A model generated the notes under the pieces. That model was not told the origin of the DNA and did no database searches. It saw only the letters and a list, made by a program, of their open reading frames with translations. The translations under genes and the position numbers were made by a program. A stretch of DNA of 64,000 nucleotides. It comes from Benthortus sp964440495 (GTDB lineage: Archaea; Thermoproteota; Nitrososphaeria_A; Caldarchaeales; Wolframiiraptoraceae). The stretch spans positions 1 through 64,000 of the forward strand of contig CAYTSD010000001.1 of NCBI GenBank assembly GCA_964440495.1. Reading direction: 5' to 3'. This document shows, piece after piece, positions 55,519 to 63,987 of this stretch. The number at the start of each line of letters is the position of its first letter. Within the stretch, counting starts at the first letter, position 1.

Positions 55519-56616
55519 ATGGCGGCGAGATACTCCTTCCTCGGAATCCGCGTCGAGAGGAGATTAACCTACTCTAAGACAGCAGCGGTAGCCACAACAA
55601 TAATAGCGATAGCCTTAGCCTTCGCTGCAACCGCCGTTATATTCGCCGTCATGGGTCTCGACGTATACGATGCCTTCGCGGTCTTGGCAGGGGTCTTCGT
55701 CACTCCTAGGCTTCTCCTCCAAGCGGTTCTCAGAGGGCTTCCAATCACTCTCTCAGCTCTAGGTCTCTCAATAGCCTTCCGGATGAATTTCTGGAACATA
55801 GGAGCCGAGGGGCAGATATACCTGGGAATGTTCGCTGCGACAGGGATAGTCCTGGCCCACGTATACTATGGATTCCTCCCAGCCTCACTTGTTTTACCCA
55901 TAATGTTCATAGCCTCATTCCTGACGGGTGGGGCTTGGTGTCTCCTCCCAGCAGCCTTGAAGGCGAAGCTCAACGTGAACGAGATACTCACAACGCTTAT
56001 GATGAACTATATCGCGATACTCTTCGTCGCATACCTAATCTATGGCCCATGGAGAGACCCGAAGGGCTACGGCTTCCCTCTCTCGATACCCTTCCCAGAG
56101 TATGCTAAGCTTCTCTTCATCGCTGGAAACCCATCCTATACAGGCCTCCTCCTAGCCCTCGTCTTCGCAGCCCTAGTATACGTGCTCTTCAGATACACTA
56201 AGCTCGGGTTCGAGCTCCGGGTCGTTGGAGAGAACCTCGACGCAGCACGCTACGCCGGGATGGCCATCCCGAGGATAATCACTCTGGGAGCATTCCTCTC
56301 AGGAGGGTTGGCTGGAATCGGCGGACTATCGATAGTCAGCGGAATAATTGGGAGGCTTAGGCCAGGAGCCTCGCCAGGCTACGGATACACAGCCATAATC
56401 GTCGCCTTCCTAGCGGCTCTAAACCCCTGGCTGATAGTTCCAGCTGGAATCTTCTTCGGCGGACTCCTAACGGCTGGGGAGGCCCTCCAAGCCTCTCTCA
56501 ACATACCCAACGCAGCCGTCCAGATATTCCAGTCAATAATCTTCCTCTTCATAATCTTGGGGGAGTTCCTCAAACGCTACCGGATAGTTGTTGGAGGGGG
56601 TGGGGTTAGGGGATGA
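55519..56616 (+). CDS. ABC transporter permease (nucleoside/ribose type) 1
   Basis: Membrane protein of 365 residues with about eight to ten helices. GLPITLSALGLSIAFRMNFWNIGAEGQIYLGMF near 72-104 and the later GMAIPRIITLGAFLSGGLAGIGGLSIVSG near 248-276 match the family of ribose/nucleoside permeases. It begins 14 bases after the ATPase stop, with an AAAGGAGGTGGGAGG ribosome binding site. Its stop overlaps the next permease's start. Confidence 0.9.
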   Translation: MAARYSFLGIRVERRLTYSKTAAVATTIIAIALAFAATAVIFAVMGLDVYDAFAVLAGVFVTPRLLLQAVLRGLPITLSALGLSIAFRMNFWNIGAEGQIYLGMFAATGIVLAHVYYGFLPASLVLPIMFIASFLTGGAWCLLPAALKAKLNVNEILTTLMMNYIAILFVAYLIYGPWRDPKGYGFPLSIPFPEYAKLLFIAGNPSYTGLLLALVFAALVYVLFRYTKLGFELRVVGENLDAARYAGMAIPRIITLGAFLSGGLAGIGGLSIVSGIIGRLRPGASPGYGYTAIIVAFLAALNPWLIVPAGIFFGGLLTAGEALQASLNIPNAAVQIFQSIIFLFIILGEFLKRYRIVVGGGGVRG

Positions 56617-57593
56617 TTGATTGGCTCTCCTCGGTTCTCCAGGGAGCCGTCCAGATGGGCACAGTCTATCTCCTAGCCTCCCTCGGAGAGATCTATGCTG
56701 AGCGCTCTGGGATACTGAACCTAGGGGTTGAGGGTATAATGATTATGGGTGCGGCTCTCTCCTTCCTCTTCACCCTCGCCTACGGCCACCTCGCAGCACT
56801 CCTCCTAGTAGTCTTGGCTGGGATACTGATGAGCCTCATACTAGCCGTTATGGCTGTTTCTCTGAGGCTGAACCAGGTGGTTGTCGGCCTAGCCTTAACA
56901 CTCCTAGGGCTTGGGATGAGCGGGTTCCTAACCCATCCGACGATTAGGGCTCATGTCCTCCTCTTCCTGAACCCTAGCCTGCCTCAAACAGCTCTCACAA
57001 CCCAGGAGGCTCCGAAGCTCCCAGAGCTTCCCGTCCCAGCCCTCTCCGAGATACCGGTACTTGGGCCAGCCCTCTTCAAGCACAACGCAATAGTCTACTT
57101 CTCCTACGTCTTGGCGGTCTTGATGTGGTTCATCCTCTTCAAGACCCGGGTTGGGCTGAGCCTCAGGTCGGTTGGAGAGAACCCTGCGATGGCTGACGCA
57201 CTAGGCGTGAACGTCTACTTGGTCCGATATCTCGCCACGATGGTTGGCGGAGCCTTGGCCGCCCTCGCCGGAGCCTACCTCTTCATAGGGTTCCAGCCCT
57301 TCTGGCAGGAGGGGATGACGGCTGGCAGAGGGTTCATAGCCCTCGCCCTAGTTATTCTCGCAACATGGAGCCCCTTGAGAGCGGTTCTCGGAGCCTACCT
57401 CTTCGGAGGAGTCGAGACAATCCAGTTCAGGCTACAGATACTTGGCTTCGGGGCTCAGACCCCTCAATTCGTCCTAATGCTTCCCTACGTGGTAACTATT
57501 ATAACCTTGACCCTCCTCTCCTTCGAGAGCGTTAAACGGAGGCTAGGGGTCCCAGCATCCCTAGGAGTACCCTACTCAAGGGAAGAGGTCTAG
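56613..57593 (+). CDS. ABC transporter permease (nucleoside/ribose type) 2
   Basis: Second permease of the importer, 326 residues, eight or nine helices. YLLASLGEIYAERSGILNLGVEGIMIMGA near 20-48 and SLRSVGENPAMADALGVNVYLVRYLATMVGG near 188-218 are typical. ATG 56613 overlaps the first permease stop (ATGA). Its stop shares CTAG with the convergent hydantoinase gene. Confidence 0.9.
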   Translation: MIDWLSSVLQGAVQMGTVYLLASLGEIYAERSGILNLGVEGIMIMGAALSFLFTLAYGHLAALLLVVLAGILMSLILAVMAVSLRLNQVVVGLALTLLGLGMSGFLTHPTIRAHVLLFLNPSLPQTALTTQEAPKLPELPVPALSEIPVLGPALFKHNAIVYFSYVLAVLMWFILFKTRVGLSLRSVGENPAMADALGVNVYLVRYLATMVGGALAALAGAYLFIGFQPFWQEGMTAGRGFIALALVILATWSPLRAVLGAYLFGGVETIQFRLQILGFGAQTPQFVLMLPYVVTIITLTLLSFESVKRRLGVPASLGVPYSREEV

Positions 57594-58969
57594 AATGGGA
57601 TAGGCTTGCCGCGTTTGAGGAACCTCCCCCTCCCAGGCTGTGTCAAGGCTTCCCCCTCCTCGAAGACGACCTCTCCACGAGAGATTGTGTAGACCGGGTA
57701 GCCTCGAACCCTCATCCCCTCGTAGATTGAGTGGTCAAGCCTGCTGTGCAGGGTCTCCCTCCCTAGCACTACCTCCTTGTCGGGGTCTATGATTGTTAGG
57801 TCTGCGTCTGCGCCTGGGATTATTGTGCCTTTCCTCGGGTAGAGGCCGAAGAGCTTGGCGGGGTTGAGTGATGTCAGCTCCACAAGCCTCCGCATACTTA
57901 TCCTACCCTTCCTAACCCCCTCCGAGAAGAGTATCGGGATTATGTTCTCCGTTCCCTGAACGCCTCCAGGAGACTTCCTGAAGTCTTCTCTCCCAACCTT
58001 CTTCTCAGCCCAGTTGAAGGGTGCGTGGTCGCTTCCAAGGGTCTGTATCTCCCCTCTCGCAAGCCCCTCCCATAGAGCCTCCCTATCCTCAGCGCCCTTA
58101 ATCGGTGGAGCGAGCAGAAACTTCTCGGCGTCAGGCCTTCTATACACCTCGTCGGTGAAGACTAGGTAGTGGGGGCATGTCTCAGCGTATACTCTCGCAC
58201 CTGCTCTACGCATCCTTCTAATGGCTTCAAGCCCCATCTTCGAGGATAGGTGGACAACCCAGAGAAGCGCTCCAGAGTGCTGGGCGAGCAGCGCTAGGCG
58301 CTGGACTGCTTCGGCTTCGGCTATGGGTGGTCTGCTCAAGGCATGGTAGAGCGGGGTCAGCCTCCCCTCCCTCTCAAACCTCCTCAACCTCTCCTGGATT
58401 ATGTCCTCATTCTCACAGTGAGCCCCAACCAAGACACCGATCTTGGCGGCAGCCTCCATGAACCTCAGCATCCCACCGTCATCCATCATCAGCCCCCTAC
58501 CCCTATAGGCTGTGAAAACCTTGAAGCTTGAGACGCCGAGCTCCAGAAGCCTCCGAAGCTCCCCCTCATCCCACTTGGACGCACCTGTCACCGAGACGTG
58601 GAGGCCGTAGTCTACGGCGACCCTTGGGTCAGCCTCCCTCCTCCTCTCCTCAAAGGCTTCCAAAATACTCTGACCAGGCCTCGGGGTGGCGAAGTCGATT
58701 ACCGTGGTTACTCCCCCACAGGCGGCGGCAGTAGTCCCAGCGTAGAAGTCATCGGCGGTCCTTGTCTCCCCGTAAGGCATCTGGAAATGCGTGTGCCCAT
58801 CTATCCCTCCAGGTATCACAAGCTTCCCCGTAGCGTCGATAACCCTCTCAGCAGGCTCCTCAACACCTCTACCAACTACGGCTATGACCCCGTCTCTAAC
58901 GCCAATATCTGCCTCAAACTCCATTCCATCAGAGAATATTCTCCCACCCTTAACCAGCAGGTCAAGCAT
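57590..58969 (-). CDS. dihydropyrimidinase / hydantoinase family amidohydrolase
   Basis: Cyclic amidohydrolase of 459 residues. GGIDGHTHFQMPYG near 53-66 supplies two metal ligands, SFKVFTAYRG near 148 the carboxylated lysine, GAHCENED near 182 and WVVHLSSKMG near 237 further histidines, and GSDHAPFNW near 313 the catalytic aspartate. All binuclear-centre residues are present, so it should hydrolyse dihydropyrimidines, hydantoins or a related ring. It faces the importer operon across a shared CTAG and is divergent from the LLM oxidoreductase. The combination suggests that ring compounds brought in by the importer are opened here. Confidence 0.88.
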   Translation of the reverse strand: MLDLLVKGGRIFSDGMEFEADIGVRDGVIAVVGRGVEEPAERVIDATGKLVIPGGIDGHTHFQMPYGETRTADDFYAGTTAAACGGVTTVIDFATPRPGQSILEAFEERRREADPRVAVDYGLHVSVTGASKWDEGELRRLLELGVSSFKVFTAYRGRGLMMDDGGMLRFMEAAAKIGVLVGAHCENEDIIQERLRRFEREGRLTPLYHALSRPPIAEAEAVQRLALLAQHSGALLWVVHLSSKMGLEAIRRMRRAGARVYAETCPHYLVFTDEVYRRPDAEKFLLAPPIKGAEDREALWEGLARGEIQTLGSDHAPFNWAEKKVGREDFRKSPGGVQGTENIIPILFSEGVRKGRISMRRLVELTSLNPAKLFGLYPRKGTIIPGADADLTIIDPDKEVVLGRETLHSRLDHSIYEGMRVRGYPVYTISRGEVVFEEGEALTQPGRGRFLKRGKPIPF

Positions 58970-59048
58970 AGCTACCCCCTATTCAAGCACCCAGTAATTA
59001 AGGATGGAGCTGCTTTTATCCTAGGGCTTCCAAGATAATCTGAGAGGA

Positions 59049-60062
59049 ATGTTGAGCCCATCTATCCCTAGACTCGGCCTCTACCTCCAAGACATGCACG
59101 TAAGAGACATGATAAGATACTCGCAGATAGCTGAGCAATATGGGTTCGAGTCGGTGTGGGTTGCAGAGTCACGTCTAGCGAGAGACGCGGTGGTCCCAGT
59201 CACAGCAATCGCAACCGACACATGTAGGATAAAGGTTGGAGCAGGGGTAATCAATACATGGACTAGGAACGCAGCCCTAATAGCGCAGACCTTCGCGACA
59301 CTCGATGAACTCTCCTTCGGAAGAGTGATGCTTGGACTCGGAGCATGGTGGGACCCGCTTGCATGGAAGGTTGGAATCGAACGCAGGAGACCCCTCAAAT
59401 GCATGAGAGAGTATGTTGAGGTAATTAGAAGGCTCTTCAGAATGGAGGTCGTCGAGTACGAGGGAGAGTTTGTTAAGATGCGTGGAGTAAGGCTTGACGT
59501 CCTCCACGGAGCAGGAGAGAAACCACGTAACATACCGATCTATATAGGTGCGACAGGGTGGAAGATGCTTGAACTCGCTGGGGAGGTCGGAGACGGGGTC
59601 CTCCTAAACTATCTAGTCTCACCGCTCTACAACCAGAAGGCACTGGAACATATACGGAGAGGAGCGGAGAAGGCTGGAAGAAAACTTGAAGACATTGATA
59701 GACCACAGCTCATAGCGACGTCAATGTACGAGGACTCTGAGAAGGCGATTAAGCTCGCGAAGAAGCATGTAACAATGACTCTCGGGCAGCAGCCTCACAT
59801 AATGAAAGCAAGCGGTGTAAGCGAAGACCTAATTGAGGCGGTTAAGAAGGCGATGGGCGGATGGCCTGCGAAGCCGGGTGGAATCGAGAAAGCCATGGAG
59901 CTCGTCCCAGACGAGGTCGTCCAGATGATAACCGCCTCGGGAACACCCGGAGAAGTGAAGCAGAAGATAGAGGAGTATATGCGTCATGGATGCACCGCCC
60001 CCCTCCTCCTACCACTAAGCGGAAACGTTGAATACATAGTCAAATCACTTGCAGAAATCTAA
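59049..60062 (+). CDS. LLM-class F420-dependent oxidoreductase (methylene-H4MPT reductase-like)
   Basis: Barrel enzyme of 337 residues. RLGLYLQDMHVRDMIRYSQIAEQYGFESVWVAES near 10-43, VGAGVINTWTRNAALIAQTFATLDELSFGRVMLGLGAWWDP near 72-112 and IYIGATGWKMLELAGEVGDGVLL near 167-190 match the Mer-like, F420-using branch of the luciferase-like family. It probably reduces or oxidises a ring or small molecule with F420. The F420H2:NADP oxidoreductase in the window shows the cofactor is available. It is adjacent to the hydantoinase in divergent orientation. Not a true Mer, since no other methanogenesis genes occur here. Confidence 0.83.
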   Translation: MLSPSIPRLGLYLQDMHVRDMIRYSQIAEQYGFESVWVAESRLARDAVVPVTAIATDTCRIKVGAGVINTWTRNAALIAQTFATLDELSFGRVMLGLGAWWDPLAWKVGIERRRPLKCMREYVEVIRRLFRMEVVEYEGEFVKMRGVRLDVLHGAGEKPRNIPIYIGATGWKMLELAGEVGDGVLLNYLVSPLYNQKALEHIRRGAEKAGRKLEDIDRPQLIATSMYEDSEKAIKLAKKHVTMTLGQQPHIMKASGVSEDLIEAVKKAMGGWPAKPGGIEKAMELVPDEVVQMITASGTPGEVKQKIEEYMRHGCTAPLLLPLSGNVEYIVKSLAEI

Positions 60063-60093
60063 TACATCTTAGAGGCTGCAGCATCAATCGTCA

Positions 60094-60474
60094 TTAACTA
60101 CTCTTTTCTTCCTCACTCTTTTGAGGAATTTTATGCAGCTTCACTACGTAAAGCTCTCTATCCCTGAACTTTTCAACTGCTTCGCGGACTGTTTTCACGT
60201 TTCCTAACAGTACTTTAACTCCAAGCTTCTTAAGAAGCTCTATCGCCCTCGTGCTCAGAGACTGAGCTATAACATACTTCACCCCCTCTCTCTTAACTAT
60301 ATTTATGATGAGGTCGTCGGAGGACAGCCTATGAATATAAACTTCTTTGACGCCGCTGTTCACAAGAACTATGTGAGTGAAGGTGGGGGCGTCCTTCCAA
60401 TGGGGATAGATTTTCGCGTCGAGGCCTCCCGGCTCATAGGTTGGTATGAGGATTGAGGCTTCTTTAACAGACAT
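60094..60474 (-). CDS. NifX/NifB-like (dinitrogenase Fe-Mo cofactor type) domain protein
   Basis: Protein of 126 residues with the ribonuclease-H-like NifX/NifY fold: LIPTYEPGGLDAKIYPHWKDAPTFTHIVLVN near 9-39 and VIAQSLSTRAIELLKKLGVKVLLGN near 68-93. In this family it is more often involved in metal-cofactor handling than in nitrogenase itself, and no nif genes are visible. A TATA-like TTCATATAT lies about 28 bases before the ATG (minus strand). Its place between the F420 enzyme and deaminase-like genes makes a role in metal supply for a nearby (molybdenum) enzyme possible but speculative. Confidence 0.8.
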   Translation of the reverse strand: MSVKEASILIPTYEPGGLDAKIYPHWKDAPTFTHIVLVNSGVKEVYIHRLSSDDLIINIVKREGVKYVIAQSLSTRAIELLKKLGVKVLLGNVKTVREAVEKFRDRELYVVKLHKIPQKSEEEKSS

Positions 60475-60574
60475 GTCGGATGTTAAAAGACTCTACGCTG
60501 ATATATGAACACTATCCTCGTCCTTGTTTAAAGTTCATAGGCTAGGCATTTCTATAAGATTGGTGTGATTCAAT

Positions 60575-61936
60575 GTGTCTGAAAGGCTTCTGGTGAGGGG
60601 GAGCATTGTCGTAACGATGGACGATGAGAGGAGGGTTTTCAGGGACGGTGCGGTGGCTGTTCAGGAAGACGAGATAGTGGCCGTTGGGAAGAGAGCCGAC
60701 GTTGAGAGAGGATTCGAGGCAGAGGAGGTAATAGATATTCCGAGGTCAATAGTCTTACCTGGAATAATCTGCGCCCACACCCATCTCTATGGAATAGCTT
60801 TGCGTGGAGCATCTTTAGGGATAAAGCCTCCGACAGACTTTGCTCAAATACTTCAACGTGTCTGGTGGCCTGTTGACGAGAAACTCACAAACGAAGATGC
60901 CTATGCAACGGCTCTTGCAGCAAGCATAGAGTTTCTGCTTAACGGAGTGACAGCCTTCGCCGACACATACTCTGCTCCAAACAGTATTGAGGGGTCGCTG
61001 GACGAGATAGCGAAGGCGGTAAACGAGGTTGGAATAAGGGGAATATTGTCCTATGAAGCTACTGAGAGGAGAAGCCGTGAGGAGGGGCTTCGTGGGCTTA
61101 GGGAGAATGAACGGTTCCTCAAACACGGGGTCAGGGGAAGAGCTGCTGGGATGATAAGTCTCCACGCATCCTTCACGGTCACCGACGAACTAATAGCAAA
61201 AGCATTAGAACTCCAAAGAGAGACTGGAGCAATCATAACAATACATGTCTCAGAAGGTTTGGTCGACCTATACCACAACCTCGAACGCTATGGAAAGAGG
61301 ACTGTTGAGAGGCTTAGAGATGTTGGACTGCTCTCCCCGAAGGCTGTTCTCGCACACTGCGTCCAACTAGACGATAAAGAGGTCAACATGCTTGCAGATA
61401 CGGGGACGTGGGTGGCGCATAACGCTATGAGCAACATGCTTAACGCCGTCGGGGCGGCTCCCATACCTGAAATGCTCTCTAAGGGTGTAGGCGTAGCCTT
61501 GGGGAATGATGGATACATCTTCGACATGTTCGAGAACATTCGGGCGACATATCTCCTCCACCGCCTCGCTAAGAGAAATCCCAACATAATCTCAGGTAGA
61601 AAAGTCTTGGAGATGGCTACGGTGGATGCTGCGAGAGCCTATGGACTGAGGAGGCTTGGCTCCCTTAAACCTGGGAACAAGGCCGACCTGATAGTTGTCA
61701 GACCCTCCCTCACACCGACACCCTACACAGGAGACATCTATAGCTGGATAGTGAACGGAGTTAGGGGAGGAGACGTCAAGCTGGTCATGGTTGACGGAGA
61801 GATTGTAGCACGTGAAGGGAAGCCGACAAGGATAGAGCTTGAGAAAGCCGAGGAAAAAATCTTGAAGACGCATGAAAAACTCTGGGACAGGCTCAAAACA
61901 ATCAGTGAGGCCGTCGAGCCTCTCCGATTCAGCTAA
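60575..61936 (+). CDS. SsnA-like amidohydrolase (ATZ/TRZ deaminase family)
   Basis: Protein of 453 residues. Metal ligands lie in GIICAHTHLYGIALRG near 63-78, ISLHASF and IIHVSEG-like TIHVSEG near 215, AHCVQLDDKEV near 260 and LGNDGYIFDMFENIRA near 308. The long match of order and wording (WWPVDEKLT, HNAMSNMLNAVG, GYIFDMFENIR) points to SsnA, an aminohydrolase of purine catabolism and selenium-dependent molybdenum hydroxylase clusters, rather than to guanine deaminase itself. GTG 60575. It starts an operon of three genes. Confidence 0.83.
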   Translation: MSERLLVRGSIVVTMDDERRVFRDGAVAVQEDEIVAVGKRADVERGFEAEEVIDIPRSIVLPGIICAHTHLYGIALRGASLGIKPPTDFAQILQRVWWPVDEKLTNEDAYATALAASIEFLLNGVTAFADTYSAPNSIEGSLDEIAKAVNEVGIRGILSYEATERRSREEGLRGLRENERFLKHGVRGRAAGMISLHASFTVTDELIAKALELQRETGAIITIHVSEGLVDLYHNLERYGKRTVERLRDVGLLSPKAVLAHCVQLDDKEVNMLADTGTWVAHNAMSNMLNAVGAAPIPEMLSKGVGVALGNDGYIFDMFENIRATYLLHRLAKRNPNIISGRKVLEMATVDAARAYGLRRLGSLKPGNKADLIVVRPSLTPTPYTGDIYSWIVNGVRGGDVKLVMVDGEIVAREGKPTRIELEKAEEKILKTHEKLWDRLKTISEAVEPLRFS

Positions 61937-61963
61937 AAGCCATTTAGCGATGTCTCCAAACTG

Positions 61964-63379
61964 TTGTTGGTGAAAAAAGGGTTGACGAGCATACTCGTTG
62001 AGGCACCCTACCTAATCCCTATGGACGGTAGGAGAATAGTCAAGGATGCGGCAGTCTATGTCGAGGGAGACCGGATAGTGGCCGTAGGCAGTGTGAAGGA
62101 GGTTAGAAGAGGAGTCTCTAGACCTGAACACCGTATCCAAGTCGAGAAGGGCGTCATCCTACCTGGACTGATAAACCTCCACGTCCACCTAGCCCAAGCC
62201 CTCCTCAGAGGCGTAGTCCCAGACAACCTCAAACTAATTCCATGGCTTAGAGACTGGGTCTGGCCCCTGCAGGGGGTTTACGATGAAGAGGATGGAAGGG
62301 TGAGCGCCGAGCTATGCATAATGGAGATGCTGCGAGGTGGGACGACGGCTTTCCTCGAGTCGTTGCTCCATCAACGCTACGGCTTCAACGGGATAGCCGA
62401 AGCTGTAAGAGACTCCGGGATACGTGGATACCTCTCCAAGTCAGTGATGGATCAACCTGGATACGCCACCGAGCAGGGGATAATGCACCCGGGGATGATT
62501 GAGGATGAGAGCTCCCTAGAGGTCTTCAAGGCCATGCACTCTAGATGGGATGGAGCCGCCGACGGGAGGATAAGGGTGTGGATAGGGTTGAGGACCCCTG
62601 GAGCATGCAGCGACAACCTCTATAGGGAGGCGGCTTCCCTCGCACAAGAACTCGGCTCAGGGATAACGATGCACCTCGCAGAGGTTAGGGAAGACCTAGA
62701 ATACTTCAAGTCCCGTGGAACAACTCCAGCCGGATTCCTCAGAAGCCTCGGCCTCCTAGGTAGAAGGAGAGTCTATGCTCACTGCGTCTGGCTAGGTGAA
62801 GAAGATATGCGGATGCTGGCTAGCTCAGGCTCCTCCGTCGCCCACTGCCCCTCAAGCAACCTGAAGCTCGGCTCAGGGATAGCGCCGACACCGGAGATGA
62901 GGAGAATTGGCGTAAACGTTGGTTTGGGAACCGATGGAGGGCCAAGCAACGATACCTACGACATGTTCAGGGAGATTAGGTTGGCTGCTCTCCTCCAGAA
63001 GGGTAGAACCTTGAAGCCGGAGTCCTTCAGCGCCTGGGACGCCCTTGAGATGGCTACGGTTGAAGGTGCGAGAGCTTTGGGAGTCGAGGAGGAGATAGGC
63101 GCCCTGAAACCTGGGATGAAGGCAGACCTGATAACCCTATCATTCAACCGCTCAGGCCTCCATCCTCTCTCAGACCCAGTCTCACTCCTCGTATACTCTT
63201 CAACAGGACTCGACGTAAGAGACGTGATAGTCGATGGGAGACTCGTGGTGGAGGATGGGAAGGTTCTATGGATAGATGAGGAGAAGGTGATGGAGAAGGC
63301 TCAGCGTAGATTCCTCAAGGTCTTGGAGAAGTCTGGAAAGCTAAGAGAGGTTGAGGAGAGATGGCTAAGACGGCGCTGA
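61964..63379 (+). CDS. amidohydrolase (guanine deaminase / S-adenosylhomocysteine deaminase-like ATZ/TRZ family)
   Basis: Protein of 471 residues, second ATZ/TRZ-type amidohydrolase. GLINLHVHLAQALLRG near 70, TMHLAEV near 233, AHCVWLGEEDMRML near 268 and GTDGGPSNDTYDMFREIR near 317 carry the metal-binding histidines and aspartate. Such enzymes remove amino groups from guanine, 8-oxoguanine, adenosine-type compounds or triazines. The substrate is not decided here; purine deamination is the best guess given the neighbours. Start TTG 61964 is one of several close possibilities. It overlaps the MocA-like gene by 19 bases. Confidence 0.83.
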   Translation: MLVKKGLTSILVEAPYLIPMDGRRIVKDAAVYVEGDRIVAVGSVKEVRRGVSRPEHRIQVEKGVILPGLINLHVHLAQALLRGVVPDNLKLIPWLRDWVWPLQGVYDEEDGRVSAELCIMEMLRGGTTAFLESLLHQRYGFNGIAEAVRDSGIRGYLSKSVMDQPGYATEQGIMHPGMIEDESSLEVFKAMHSRWDGAADGRIRVWIGLRTPGACSDNLYREAASLAQELGSGITMHLAEVREDLEYFKSRGTTPAGFLRSLGLLGRRRVYAHCVWLGEEDMRMLASSGSSVAHCPSSNLKLGSGIAPTPEMRRIGVNVGLGTDGGPSNDTYDMFREIRLAALLQKGRTLKPESFSAWDALEMATVEGARALGVEEEIGALKPGMKADLITLSFNRSGLHPLSDPVSLLVYSSTGLDVRDVIVDGRLVVEDGKVLWIDEEKVMEKAQRRFLKVLEKSGKLREVEERWLRRR

Positions 63380-63987
63380 TTCTCCCAGCTGCTGGAAAAT
63401 CAACACGCTTCGAGGGAAACAAGCTTCTAGCAAGGCTCAACGATGAAACCCTCATAGAACGTGTCGTCAGAACAGCCCTCAACTCTAAGACCAACCTAGT
63501 CATCCTAGTAACAGGATTCGAAGCCGATAAGATTCGGGGAGCCTTAAGCAGGATTAGGGATACTCGGCTGCGGATAATCTATAACCCAGACTATGAGCTT
63601 GGTCTGAGTTTTTCTGTTAAAGCTGGTGTAAGAGCTGCGGCGGAGTGGGGGGCGGACGCCTACATAATTCTACCAGCAGACGTGGCGTTCATAGAGTCCC
63701 GAGACATAGATAGGGTGATTGAGAAGTATCTGGAGACGGGTGCGGAGATTGTCGTGGCCTCCCATAGAGGCAGGCATGGTCACCCAATACTCTTCTCCAG
63801 CAAACTACTCGGAGAGCTTCTACAGATAGGTGAGGAGACCCGTGGATTGAAGGCCGTGGTTGAGAGGCATCGAGGCTCAGCCGTAGCCGTGGAGGGAAGC
63901 ATCTTCACCGTGAGAGACATAGACACGAGAAGAGACTTGGAGGAATGTCTCAGACTATTGAGAGATGCCTCAGCTTCCCGCCTCTGA
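63361..63987 (+). CDS. MocA/MobA-like nucleotidyltransferase
   Basis: Protein of 208 residues with the NTP-transferase fold of MocA: LILPAAGKSTRFEGNKLLARL near 6-26, DAYIILPADVAFIESRDIDRVIEKY near 98-122 and VVASHRGRHGHPILFSSKLLGEL near 131-153. MocA adds CMP to molybdopterin to make the cytosine dinucleotide cofactor of xanthine dehydrogenase-type enzymes. Overlap with the preceding amidohydrolase (19 bases) and GAGGAG before the ATG show co-translation. The presence of such a gene implies a molybdenum hydroxylase, which is probably to the right of the window. Confidence 0.85.
   Translation: MAKTALILPAAGKSTRFEGNKLLARLNDETLIERVVRTALNSKTNLVILVTGFEADKIRGALSRIRDTRLRIIYNPDYELGLSFSVKAGVRAAAEWGADAYIILPADVAFIESRDIDRVIEKYLETGAEIVVASHRGRHGHPILFSSKLLGELLQIGEETRGLKAVVERHRGSAVAVEGSIFTVRDIDTRRDLEECLRLLRDASASRL

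Noticed and set aside
59049..60062. Methylene-H4MPT reductase of methanogenesis or the C1 pathway
   Set aside because: The protein is of the Mer-like family, but no other C1 or methanogenesis genes are in the window and neighbours are nucleobase-type genes.
60094..60474. Nitrogen fixation locus suggested by the NifX-like gene
   Set aside because: No nifH, D, K, B or E homologue is in the window; the domain occurs widely in archaea without nitrogen fixation.
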